A DNA stretch of 64,000 nucleotides, taken from the NCBI GenBank assembly GCA_965655625.1, contig CBFHHA010000001.1, forward strand, positions 79,758-143,757, written 5' to 3'. Source of the DNA: CAJJDF01 sp965655625. GTDB lineage: Bacteria > Bacteroidota > Bacteroidia > Flavobacteriales_D > CAJJDF01. This document shows positions 35,251 to 42,864 of the stretch, piece by piece. The notes beneath the pieces were generated by a model. The model did no database searches. It was given only the letters and a program-made list of their open reading frames with translations, and was not told the DNA's origin. Each line of letters starts with the position of its first letter. The first letter of the stretch is position 1. The position numbers were made by a program, and so were the translations under genes.

Positions 35251-36377
35251 GAAATCACTCTTACTTCTTGTGCGATTTCTCTCGCTTTTTTAATTGCATC
35301 TTCTAGGTTGGAATCTACTACAGTGATATGCCCCATTTTTCTGAATGGTTTTGTTTCTGTTTTTCCATACAAATGAGGAAAAACGCCTTCTTGAGCCATT
35401 GCATTTTCCATTCCTTCGTAAAAAGGAGTTCCGTTGTGGTTTTTATCGCCCAATAGATTAATCATGACTCCAGGGGTTGTAATTGCGGTGCTTCCCAGCG
35501 GGAAATTCATCACCGCTCTGTAATGCTGCTCAAATTGAGAAGTGTGATTACACTCGATCGTGTGGTGACCGCTGTTGTGCGTTCTTGGCGCCATTTCATT
35601 TACCAAAACAGAACCATCTTCCAACACAAAAAACTCTACAGCCAATATTCCTACCATTCCTAATTTTTGAATAATCGTATGGGCAATTTCTTGGACTGAC
35701 TTTTCGGTTTCTTCACTAATTTTTGCTGGCGAAAAAAGGAACTCGACTAAATTTGCCTCTGGGTTGAATTCTTGCTCGCAAGTGGGGTAAGAGCGTATCT
35801 CTCCACTTTCGTTTCGGGCAACAATTACAGAAATTTCTTTTACAAAATTCACTTTTTCCTCTAACAATGATGGAACATCAAATGCCTCTTCCAAATCAGA
35901 AGAAGAGTTTAACATTTGCACTCCTTTTCCATCGTAACCTCCTTTTCTCATTTTTTGCACAATAGGAAAACTTGCTTTTTCTTCTACTTCTTCCAGGGAA
36001 TCGCACAATACAAATTCAGAGGTAGGGATTCCGTTATCCACATAAAATTGTTTTTGAATTCCTTTGTCTTTTACCAATTCAATTATCCTAGGTTGCGGAA
36101 ACACTTTTACTCCCTCGCGCTCCAATTGAAAAAGAGCTTCGGTATTTACATTTTCTATTTCAATTGTAAGCACATCCAATCCAGATCCAAATTCGAATAC
36201 AGCATCGTACTCATTGAAACTACCTTGGGTAAAAGAATCGCACAAGTGTGCTGCAGGACAAGCAGCATTGGGATCCAAAATAGAGATGGGTGTGCCATAA
36301 CTAATTGCAGATTGAATAAACATCCTGCCGAGCTGGCCTCCGCCTAAAATTCCGAGTTTGGTTGTGTTGAAATTCAT
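35247..36377 (-). CDS. purK: N5-carboxyaminoimidazole ribonucleotide synthase
   Basis: A 376-residue ATP-grasp enzyme that converts aminoimidazole ribonucleotide, ATP and bicarbonate to N5-CAIR in purine synthesis. Motifs: LGILGGGQLGRMF (N-terminal Rossmann loop), QKMRKGGYDGKGV (ATP-grasp loop), GILAVEFFVLEDG, VNEMAPRTHNSGHHTIE (metal and substrate residues) and LLGDKNHNGTPFYEG. The length is normal. The partner mutase purE is not in the window. The 3' end overlaps the regulator gene by 4 bp. Confidence 0.95.
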   Translation of the reverse strand: MNFNTTKLGILGGGQLGRMFIQSAISYGTPISILDPNAACPAAHLCDSFTQGSFNEYDAVFEFGSGLDVLTIEIENVNTEALFQLEREGVKVFPQPRIIELVKDKGIQKQFYVDNGIPTSEFVLCDSLEEVEEKASFPIVQKMRKGGYDGKGVQMLNSSSDLEEAFDVPSLLEEKVNFVKEISVIVARNESGEIRSYPTCEQEFNPEANLVEFLFSPAKISEETEKSVQEIAHTIIQKLGMVGILAVEFFVLEDGSVLVNEMAPRTHNSGHHTIECNHTSQFEQHYRAVMNFPLGSTAITTPGVMINLLGDKNHNGTPFYEGMENAMAQEGVFPHLYGKTETKPFRKMGHITVVDSNLEDAIKKAREIAQEVRVIS

Positions 36378-36471
36378 GGTATAAAAGTACGGAAAAAATA
36401 AAAACCCAAAACTAAAAAATGAATCGTGTTTCGGGACTGATTTTACTATTGCCGAATCTTTCGTTTTTTTC

Positions 36472-36479
36472 TATCTTTG
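36472..36479 (+). promoter_or_regulatory. promoter of the E1 dehydrogenase gene, -7 box TATCTTTG
   Basis: TATCTTTG is an exact TAnnTTTG match, 40 bp before the ATG at 36520, in the divergent spacer with purK. Confidence 0.6.
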
Positions 36480-36519
36480 TGGCAATCCCATTGGGAGAAT
36501 AACTCAATCACAACAACGA

Positions 36520-38949
36520 ATGGAAACAGCTGAATCGACAAACAAAACTGAGGTAACTTTCGAAGATTTTAAACAAGAAGTAATCGCAGATTACCGACTT
36601 GCCAGAATCAGTAGAGAGCTTTCTTTGCTAGGAAGAAGAGAAGTGTTGACAGGAAAAGCAAAGTTTGGAATTTTTGGAGATGGAAAAGAATTGCCTCAAA
36701 TTGCCTTAGCAAAACAGTTTGAAAACGGGGATTTCCGTTCTGGATATTACAGGGATCAAACCCTGATGATGGCGATTGGACAAATGACTCCAACCAATTT
36801 TTTTGCAGGATTGTATGCAGATACAAACCAAGAAAACGAACCGTTTTCGGCAGGAAGACAAATGGGAGGGCATTTTTCTACTCAATCGCTCAATGCAGAT
36901 GGAAGCTGGAAAAGATTGACAGAACAAAAAAACTCTTCAGCTGATATTTCGCCAACTGCTGGTCAAATGCCACGTTTGTTAGGATTGGCTTTGGCCTCAA
37001 AAAAATTCCGTGAAAACGATAACCTGAATGAGTTCACAGAGTTTTCTGTCAAAGGAAATGAAGTGGCTTTTGGTACTATTGGAGACGCAAGTACAAGCGA
37101 AGGATTGTTTTTTGAAACAATGAATGCAGCTGGTGTATTGCAAGTGCCAATGGTGATGAGTGTATGGGATGACGGGCACGGAATTTCTGTTCCAAAAAGA
37201 TATCAAACAACGAAAGAAAACATTTCGGAATTACTTGCTGGCTTTGAAGAAACAAAAGACAAAGCAGGATTTAAAATAATGAAGGTAAAAGGCTGGGATT
37301 ATCCAGGACTTTGTAGAACTTACCAAGAGGCAGTGGCTCACGCAAGAAAAAACCACTCACCGGTATTGGTTCATGTAGAAGAGGTAACTCAACCTCAAGG
37401 TCATTCAACTTCAGGGTCGCATGAAAGATATAAATCCAAAGAAAGATTGGAATGGGAAGTGGAATACGATGGAGTGAATCAGTTCAAAACATGGATTCTG
37501 GATTATAAAAAAGAGTACAAGAAAGAAATTGCAACAGAAGAAGAGCTTGATGCGATAGACAAAGAGGCGAAAAAAGTGGTAAGAGACGCCAAAAAAGAAG
37601 CTTGGAGTAATTTTTTGACTCCCTATTTACAAGAGCAAAAAATAGTGGTTGACTTGATTCAGGCTATTGCAAAGAATAGTTCAAGCAAAGTATTTGTGGA
37701 GAAAATTGCCAACGAATTGGCAGCAATTTCGGAGCCAGGAAGAAAAGAAATTGTATCGGCTGCAAAAAAGACGATTCGATTGACACGAAAAGAAAACTGC
37801 GATTTCAAACAACAATTGAAAAGCTGGCTGGTAAAGAACGACTCAGAGAATGCCGACAGGTACAACTCTTATTTGTTGCCGTCTAACGAGAAAAGTGCAC
37901 TGAATATTCCATCAGTTGCTCCAACCTTTGAGGGAGAAAATTTGGTAGACGGACGATTGATATTGAGAGAGAACTTTGATATTCAATTTAGTAAAAACCC
38001 ATTAATCTTTACGTTTGGAGAAGACACTGGAAAAATTGGTGGAGTAAACCAAAGTATGGAAGGTATGCAGGAAAAGTTTGGCGAAAGTCGAGTTTCTGAT
38101 ACCGGAATTAGAGAAGCAACCATCATCGGACAAGGAATAGGAATGGCAATGAGAGGATTGCGACCCATTGCCGAAATCCAATACTTGGATTACCTGCTGT
38201 ACGGAATTCAAATATTGAGTGATGATTTGGCAACGCTTCATTACCGAACCAAAGGAACGCAAAAAGCTCCATTGATTGTAAGAACAAGAGGACACAGGCT
38301 AGAAGGAGTGTGGCACTCAGGTTCTCCCATGGGAATGATTATTAATTCATTGAGAGGAATGCACGTGTGTGTTCCAAGAAACATGACTGTGGCGGCAGGG
38401 TTTTACAATACACTGCTTGAAAGTGACGATCCAGCTCTAGTTGTGGAGTGTTTGAATGGATACAGAAGTAAAGAGAACATGCCAACCAACTTAGGAGAGT
38501 ACAAAATTCCATTGGGTGTGCCAGAAATTACCAGAGTAGGAACGGACATTACTTTGGTGTCTTACGGTTCTACTTTTAATATCTGTACAGAAGTAGCGAA
38601 ACAATTGGCTGAGGTGGATATTTCAGTTGAATTGATTGATGTTCAAACTCTACTTCCGTTTGATGTAAATCACGCGATTGTGGAATCGATTAAGAAAACA
38701 AATCGTGTAATATTTGTAGATGAAGATGTGCCTGGTGGGGCAACTGCCTACATGCTCGACAAAGTAATGGTAGAGCAAGAAGCATACAAGTATTTAGACT
38801 CAAAACCAGTTACTTTGGCTTCCAAAGCGCATAGACCTGCTTACGGAAGTGACGGAGATTATTTTTCTAAGCCCAATATGGAAACCATTTTTGAGGCGAT
38901 TTACGAAATGATGCATGAAGCAAATCCGGCTAAATATATTGAAATCTAA
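36520..38949 (+). CDS. fused alpha/beta E1 component of a 2-oxoacid (branched-chain) dehydrogenase
   Basis: An 809-residue fusion of the two E1 subunits. The alpha half (~1-340) has the TPP-binding region GTIGDASTSEGLFFETMNAAGV and the phosphorylation-loop-like SGSHERYKSKERLEWE. The beta half (~470-805) has FGEDTGKIGGVNQSMEG, GQGIGMAMRGLRPIAEIQY and DEDVPGGATAYML. The middle (~345-465) is a charged linker. Such fusions are usual in Bacteroidota and are generally taken as the E1 of branched-chain 2-oxoacid dehydrogenase. That enzyme would supply isobutyryl-, isovaleryl- and 2-methylbutyryl-CoA primers for iso fatty acids. Pyruvate specificity is not excluded. E2 and E3 are not in the window. 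A terminator follows. Confidence 0.85.
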   Translation: METAESTNKTEVTFEDFKQEVIADYRLARISRELSLLGRREVLTGKAKFGIFGDGKELPQIALAKQFENGDFRSGYYRDQTLMMAIGQMTPTNFFAGLYADTNQENEPFSAGRQMGGHFSTQSLNADGSWKRLTEQKNSSADISPTAGQMPRLLGLALASKKFRENDNLNEFTEFSVKGNEVAFGTIGDASTSEGLFFETMNAAGVLQVPMVMSVWDDGHGISVPKRYQTTKENISELLAGFEETKDKAGFKIMKVKGWDYPGLCRTYQEAVAHARKNHSPVLVHVEEVTQPQGHSTSGSHERYKSKERLEWEVEYDGVNQFKTWILDYKKEYKKEIATEEELDAIDKEAKKVVRDAKKEAWSNFLTPYLQEQKIVVDLIQAIAKNSSSKVFVEKIANELAAISEPGRKEIVSAAKKTIRLTRKENCDFKQQLKSWLVKNDSENADRYNSYLLPSNEKSALNIPSVAPTFEGENLVDGRLILRENFDIQFSKNPLIFTFGEDTGKIGGVNQSMEGMQEKFGESRVSDTGIREATIIGQGIGMAMRGLRPIAEIQYLDYLLYGIQILSDDLATLHYRTKGTQKAPLIVRTRGHRLEGVWHSGSPMGMIINSLRGMHVCVPRNMTVAAGFYNTLLESDDPALVVECLNGYRSKENMPTNLGEYKIPLGVPEITRVGTDITLVSYGSTFNICTEVAKQLAEVDISVELIDVQTLLPFDVNHAIVESIKKTNRVIFVDEDVPGGATAYMLDKVMVEQEAYKYLDSKPVTLASKAHRPAYGSDGDYFSKPNMETIFEAIYEMMHEANPAKYIEI

Positions 38950-38980
38950 AGTTACCTTAGTGAATGGATTTAGTCCGATC

Positions 38981-39003
38981 TCCTCGTGTTGAACGAGGAT
39001 TTT
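38981..39003 (+). terminator. terminator between E1 gene and SDR gene
   Basis: TCCTCGT and ACGAGGA form a 7-bp stem with loop GTTGA, followed by four T. It lies in the 58-bp spacer of the convergent pair. Confidence 0.65.
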
Positions 39004-39007
39004 GCGG

Positions 39008-39751
39008 TTATTTTCTAGTAAGTGTTGTGGTATTAGCTTGGGCAGTTGGGTAAACCACCAAGTCTTCAATATTTACGTGGCTTGGGCGAGAAGTAACAAA
39101 GTCAATCACTTCGGCAATATCTTGTGCTTGCAAAGCATCAAAACCTTGATACACTCCAGCAGCTTTTTCTTTGTCGCCTTTGAATCTCACCTCCGAAAAC
39201 TCGGTTTCTACAGCTCCAGGATGGATTGCCGAAACTCGAATATTATACCCAGCTAAATCTATTCGCATAGATTTGCTTAGAGCATCTACTGCATGTTTGG
39301 AGGCACAATACACATTTCCGTTAGGATATACTTCTTTGGCGGCTACCGAACCAATGTTTACTATAAATCCTCTGTTTCGTTCAATCATCTTGGGCAAAAT
39401 AGCTTTGGTAACGTAAAGCAGCCCTTTTACATTCCCATCCATCATGGCATCCCAATCGTCCATATTTCCATCTTGGATGGTACTCAATCCGTGTGCGTTT
39501 CCGGCATTGTTTAGCAAAACATCTATGTTCTTAAATTCTGAAGGAATAGATTCAATAGCTTTGAAAACATCTTCCCTATTTCGTACATCAAAAGTTAGGG
39601 TATGAACTTCTGTATTGAGTTCTTTTTTCAATTCAGCCAATCGTTCTGTTCTTCTTCCACAAAGGATTAATTTGTGTCCTTTTGCAGCAAATAGCTTGGC
39701 TGTTGCCATTCCTATTCCTGAGGTGGCTCCTGTGATTAAGGCTGTTTTCAT
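39008..39751 (-). CDS. short-chain dehydrogenase/reductase, YdfG-like
   Basis: A 247-residue NAD(P)-dependent oxidoreductase. The nucleotide loop is TGATSGIGMATA (residues ~7-18), followed by CGRRTERLAELK, whose Arg residues favour NADPH. The NNAG motif is VLLNNAGNA. The catalytic Ser is in NIGSVAAKEVYPNG and the Tyr-Lys pair in YCASKHA, followed by IHPGAVETEFSEVRF. The IHPGxVETEF segment and the size match YdfG-type 3-hydroxyacid/serine dehydrogenases. The substrate is otherwise unknown. Its upstream side faces the palindrome/GIY-YIG region. Confidence 0.87.
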   Translation of the reverse strand: MKTALITGATSGIGMATAKLFAAKGHKLILCGRRTERLAELKKELNTEVHTLTFDVRNREDVFKAIESIPSEFKNIDVLLNNAGNAHGLSTIQDGNMDDWDAMMDGNVKGLLYVTKAILPKMIERNRGFIVNIGSVAAKEVYPNGNVYCASKHAVDALSKSMRIDLAGYNIRVSAIHPGAVETEFSEVRFKGDKEKAAGVYQGFDALQAQDIAEVIDFVTSRPSHVNIEDLVVYPTAQANTTTLTRK

Positions 39752-39790
39752 TTTGTAAACGTATAATTTTAATTAATAACTTCTTCATCA

Positions 39791-39891
39791 GTCATCCTGA
39801 ATTTATTTCAGGATCTAGCCTAGCATTTTTCATGTTTCAATCTTTGGCATTATTTCAATGAATAAAGATGCTGAACTAAATTCAGCATGTC
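39791..39891. repeat. nested palindromic element A (GTCAT...ATGTC)
   Basis: A 101-bp element. The left hairpin is CCTGAA-TTTAT-TTCAGG inside GTCAT...GATCT. The right hairpin is GCTGAA-CTAAA-TTCAGC after AATGAATAAAGAT. The right stem differs from the family consensus by a C-to-G change that is compensated on the other side (G to C), so pairing is kept. Confidence 0.85.
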
Positions 39892-39919
39892 TCGTGTTTT
39901 TTAAATTTTTTCTTCTTCA

Positions 39920-40021
39920 GTCATCCTGAATTTATTTCAGGATCTCGAAGAGAATATTTCACAAAGCAAGATAATGGAAATATTTCAATGAATAGAGATT
40001 CTGAAATGAATTCAGAATGAC
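39920..40021. repeat. nested palindromic element B, left border of the GIY-YIG unit
   Basis: A 102-bp element with a left arm identical to that of element A over its 26 bp. The right hairpin is TTCTGAA-ATG-AATTCAGAA-like (compensated C:G to T:A change) after AATGAATAGAGAT, and it ends ATGAC. Its right end lies 23 bp from the stop of the GIY-YIG gene. The 293-bp stretch 39752-40044 contains elements A and B and no gene. Confidence 0.85.
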
Positions 40022-40044
40022 ATTAACTTTACTTTTTTCGCAAA

Positions 40045-40386
40045 TTATTTATCATTTTCAAACTCTTCAATTTCCTCTATTGTATGCCAATCCGATGCAA
40101 TGTCAATTAGTTTCGGATTCTCTTCTTTGATTAAGTTCCACTTCCATTCTTTATGCCAATTTTTCAATTGTTTTTCTCGGTCTATGGCATTTAGTATTCC
40201 GTTTATTTGCTCGAAATAGACCAAGTCAATTGTTTTGTATTTAGCACTAAAATCAGAACCTTTCCCTGCTTTATGTTCAAGTATTCTTCGCTTTATGTCA
40301 CTAGTCACCCCAATGTATAAAACAGTTCTGTTTTTATTTGTCAATATGTATACAAAACCTTGTTTTTCCATTTCAGTATTTTTCAT
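40045..40386 (-). CDS. GIY-YIG nuclease-domain protein between palindromic elements
   Basis: A 113-residue protein that consists of one GIY-YIG domain plus a short tail. It shows GFVYILTNKNRTVLYIGVTSDIKRRILEHK (GIY and YIG strands, Arg of the catalytic helix), YKTIDLVYFEQI, and ENAIDREKQLKNWHKEWKW-type helix with the metal-binding Glu (AIDREKQLKNW). It matches the small single-domain nucleases that automatic pipelines label endonuclease or UPF0213-like. The start codon is only 2 bp from element C and the stop 23 bp from element B, so gene plus borders form one compact unit of about 570 bp. No operon partner is present. I infer a nuclease that acts on, or spreads with, the palindromes. Confidence 0.85.
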   Translation of the reverse strand: MKNTEMEKQGFVYILTNKNRTVLYIGVTSDIKRRILEHKAGKGSDFSAKYKTIDLVYFEQINGILNAIDREKQLKNWHKEWKWNLIKEENPKLIDIASDWHTIEEIEEFENDK

Positions 40387-40388
40387 CT

Positions 40389-40489
40389 GTCATCCTGAAC
40401 TGGTTTCAGGATCTCACAAAGCATATTTCATTTTATTTAGTCACGTAATATTTATATGAATAAAGATCCTGAAATAAATTCAGGATGAC
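40389..40489. repeat. nested palindromic element C, right border of the GIY-YIG unit
   Basis: A 101-bp element. The left arm is GTCATCCTGAAC-TGG-TTTCAGGATCT, then TATGAATAAAGAT and a right hairpin CCTGAA-ATAAA-TTCAGG ending ATGAC. The outer ends are inverted copies of each other. It lies 2 bp upstream of the GIY-YIG start codon, so it must carry that gene's promoter or be transcribed in its leader. Confidence 0.85.
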
Positions 40490-40520
40490 GTTATCTTTGG
40501 GATGTGAATTCAAAGTTAAG

Positions 40521-42050
40521 TTACTTCAATAATCCACTAAAACTAACTTTCTCCCCAATAATAGCTCTTAATTCCGTAACAGAAACTCTATCTTGTTTCA
40601 TGGTGTCACGGTCACGGATTGTTACGGTGTTATCTTCCAACGTTTGGTGATCTATCATGATGCAATATGGAGTTCCCAGCGCATCTTGTCTTCGGTATCG
40701 CTTTCCTGGAGAATCTTTTTCGTCATACTGGCAATTGAAATCGTATTTCAACTCATCCATTACTTCCATGGCTTTTTCTGGCAATCCATCTTTTTTGGTC
40801 AATGGCATAATTACCGCTTTGGTTGGAGCTAAAGCAGGTGGCAAAGCAAGAACTGTTCTTTCGCTTCCGTCTTCGAGGATTTCCTCTTTTAATGAGTTAG
40901 AAAGGATTGCCAAGAACATTCTGTCCAGTCCGATAGAAGTTTCGATGACAAAAGGAATGTAACTTTTGTTTTCTTTGGGATCAAAGTATTGAAGTTTTTT
41001 CCCAGAATGTTCTTCGTGAGCCTTTAAGTCAAAATCTGTTCGAGAGTGAATCCCTTCTAACTCCTTGAATCCCATCGGGAAATTGAATTCAATGTCGGTT
41101 GCGGCATCAGCATAATGAGCCAATTTTAAATGATCGTGAAAGCGGTAGTTTTCTTCACCCAATCCAAGTGCATCGTGCCATTTTTTTCGCGTTTCTTTCC
41201 AGTAATCAAACCACTGTTTCTGAGTCCCTGGTTTTACAAAAAATTGCATTTCCATTTGTTCAAATTCTCTCATTCGGAAAATAAATTGTCGCGCAATGAT
41301 TTCGTTTCTAAAGGCTTTTCCAATTTGTGCAATTCCAAAAGGAATTTTCATCCTTCCAGTTTTTTGCACGTTCAGGTAGTTCACAAAAATACCTTGAGCC
41401 GTTTCTGGCCTTAAATAGATAGTGTTTGCACCTTCCGAAACAGAGCCCATTTCGGTACTAAACATCAAGTTAAATTGTCTTACATCTGTCCAGTTTTTGG
41501 AACCAGAAACAGGACAAGCAATACCCAATTCTTCAATCAATTCTTTTACCGCAGGTAAATCATCTTTACCTAACGACTCTTTGAATTTTTCCTCAATTTC
41601 TTCAATTTTAGTTGCGTTTCGGAGTATATTAGGATTTGTTTTTCTGAATTCTTCTTCATTGAAATCATCTCCAAATCTCTTCAGGCCTTTGGCAACTTCT
41701 TTTTCTATTTTTAGTCTGATTTTTTCAACGTGGTCTTCAATGAGAACATCAGCTCGGTAACGCTTTTTTGAGTCTTTGTTATCAATCAAAGGATCGTTAA
41801 ATGCATCAACGTGTCCAGAGGCTTTCCACGTGGTAGGATGCATAAAAATTGAAGCATCAATTCCCACAATGTTTTCGTGCATTTGAACCATCGATTTCCA
41901 CCAGTATTCTTTGATGTTGTTTTTTAGTTCAGAACCATTTTGTCCGTAATCATAAGTGGCACTTAGCCCATCATAAATTTCAGAGGAAGGAAAAATAAAG
42001 CCATATTCTTTGGCGTGTGAAATTACTTTTTTTAGTAAATCGTCAGACAT
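40521..42050 (-). CDS. glyS: glycyl-tRNA synthetase (alpha2 type)
   Basis: A 509-residue class II synthetase of the dimeric GlyRS type. Visible: motif-1 neighbourhood ATYDYGQNGSELKNNIKEYWW, GHVDAFNDPLIDNK, the strand with LRPETAQGIFVNYLN, motif 2 GIAQIGKAFRNEIIARQFIFRMREFEQMEMQFF (split here for length: FRNEI and FRMREFEQME), and motif 3 ETSIGLDRMFLAIL. The C-terminal anticodon domain includes PTKAVIMPL and KRYRRQDALGTPYCIMID. The start is set at the ATG 42050 (MSDDLLKKVIS). The longer frame adds 18 residues of low-complexity leader. Confidence 0.95.
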   Translation of the reverse strand: MSDDLLKKVISHAKEYGFIFPSSEIYDGLSATYDYGQNGSELKNNIKEYWWKSMVQMHENIVGIDASIFMHPTTWKASGHVDAFNDPLIDNKDSKKRYRADVLIEDHVEKIRLKIEKEVAKGLKRFGDDFNEEEFRKTNPNILRNATKIEEIEEKFKESLGKDDLPAVKELIEELGIACPVSGSKNWTDVRQFNLMFSTEMGSVSEGANTIYLRPETAQGIFVNYLNVQKTGRMKIPFGIAQIGKAFRNEIIARQFIFRMREFEQMEMQFFVKPGTQKQWFDYWKETRKKWHDALGLGEENYRFHDHLKLAHYADAATDIEFNFPMGFKELEGIHSRTDFDLKAHEEHSGKKLQYFDPKENKSYIPFVIETSIGLDRMFLAILSNSLKEEILEDGSERTVLALPPALAPTKAVIMPLTKKDGLPEKAMEVMDELKYDFNCQYDEKDSPGKRYRRQDALGTPYCIMIDHQTLEDNTVTIRDRDTMKQDRVSVTELRAIIGEKVSFSGLLK

Positions 42051-42135
42051 GTGGGTTTGTTTTTTAATTGAGAGTAAAATTAGCAGTTTTTGGGGAGGAT
42101 TCAATATTTTAAGGTGTCAATTTGATGAATTAACG

Positions 42136-42197
42136 AGATTCCTGAGAAAGCAGGATTCACATTAAAAACCCAACCGTCATTCTTTTAAGAAAAGGAA
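42136..42197. repeat. degenerate hairpin repeat upstream of ruvC
   Basis: ATTCCTG-AGAAA-GCAGGATT and, 25 bp on, GTCATTC-TTTTAAGAAAAGGA resemble worn arms of the GTCAT family in inverted order. It is too degraded to be certain. Confidence 0.35.
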
Positions 42198-42232
42198 GCT
42201 ATATTGTGAGAATTCCAATCCATACTTTTGTT

Positions 42233-42240
42233 TATCTTTG
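42233..42240 (+). promoter_or_regulatory. ruvC promoter, -7 box TATCTTTG
   Basis: An exact TAnnTTTG match, 19 bp before the TTG start of ruvC. Confidence 0.55.
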
Positions 42241-42259
42241 AAAAAGCAAGAAATAACTT

Positions 42260-42811
42260 TTGGAGAAAGAAAAAATCATATTAGGCATCGATCCAGGAAC
42301 AACTGTTATGGGATATGGCATAATTAAAGTCACAGGCAATAAAATGTCCTTGCTTTCATTTGGAGAAATAGTATTGACGAAATATGATACGCATGCACTG
42401 AAGCTAAAAAAGATATTTGAGAGAACACTGGGTATTATAGATGAATACCATCCAGATGAATTAGCGATTGAGGCGCCATTTTTTGGAAAGAATGTGCAGT
42501 CTATGCTTAAGTTGGGTAGAGCTCAAGGTGTAGCGATGGCAGCGGGTTTGTATAGAGAAGTTCCCATAACAGAGTACTTGCCGAAAAAAATAAAACAATC
42601 CATAACCGGTAGCGGAAATGCGAGTAAAGAGCAGGTTGCGGCTATGCTTCAAACTCTACTAAAAATTAAAACAATCCCCAAAAGGCTAGATGCTACGGAC
42701 GGTTTGGCTGCTGCAGTTTGCCATCATTTTCAGGGTGGTGGCCAAGAAAAAGGCGAAAGTTATACTGGATGGAAGGCATTTGCAGCAAAAAATCCCAAAC
42801 GAATCAAATAA
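42260..42811 (+). CDS. ruvC: Holliday-junction resolvase RuvC
   Basis: The 183-residue nuclease cuts four-way junctions with the RuvAB motor. The catalytic acids are visible: first Asp in ILGIDPGTTVMGYG, Glu in LAIEAPFFGKNVQS, and the C-terminal pair in KRLDATDGLAAAVCHHF. KKIKQSITGSGNASKEQV is the DNA-contact region. Translation has to start at TTG 42260, because no ATG precedes the first catalytic strand. ruvA and ruvB are not in the window. The tail past residue 160 is short and basic. Confidence 0.95.
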   Translation: MEKEKIILGIDPGTTVMGYGIIKVTGNKMSLLSFGEIVLTKYDTHALKLKKIFERTLGIIDEYHPDELAIEAPFFGKNVQSMLKLGRAQGVAMAAGLYREVPITEYLPKKIKQSITGSGNASKEQVAAMLQTLLKIKTIPKRLDATDGLAAAVCHHFQGGGQEKGESYTGWKAFAAKNPKRIK

Positions 42812-42813
42812 AA

Positions 42814-42843
42814 AAAGCCTCTTTTCATTTGAAAAGAGGCTTT
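42814..42843. terminator. bidirectional terminator between ruvC and Na/Pi transporter gene
   Basis: AAAGCCTCTTTTC and GAAAAGAGGCTTT form a perfect 13-bp stem with loop ATTT. On the minus strand a run of six T follows, so it mainly ends the transporter transcript. It also lies directly after ruvC. Confidence 0.9.
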
Positions 42844-42864
42844 GGAAATAGATCAGTTTGTTTT

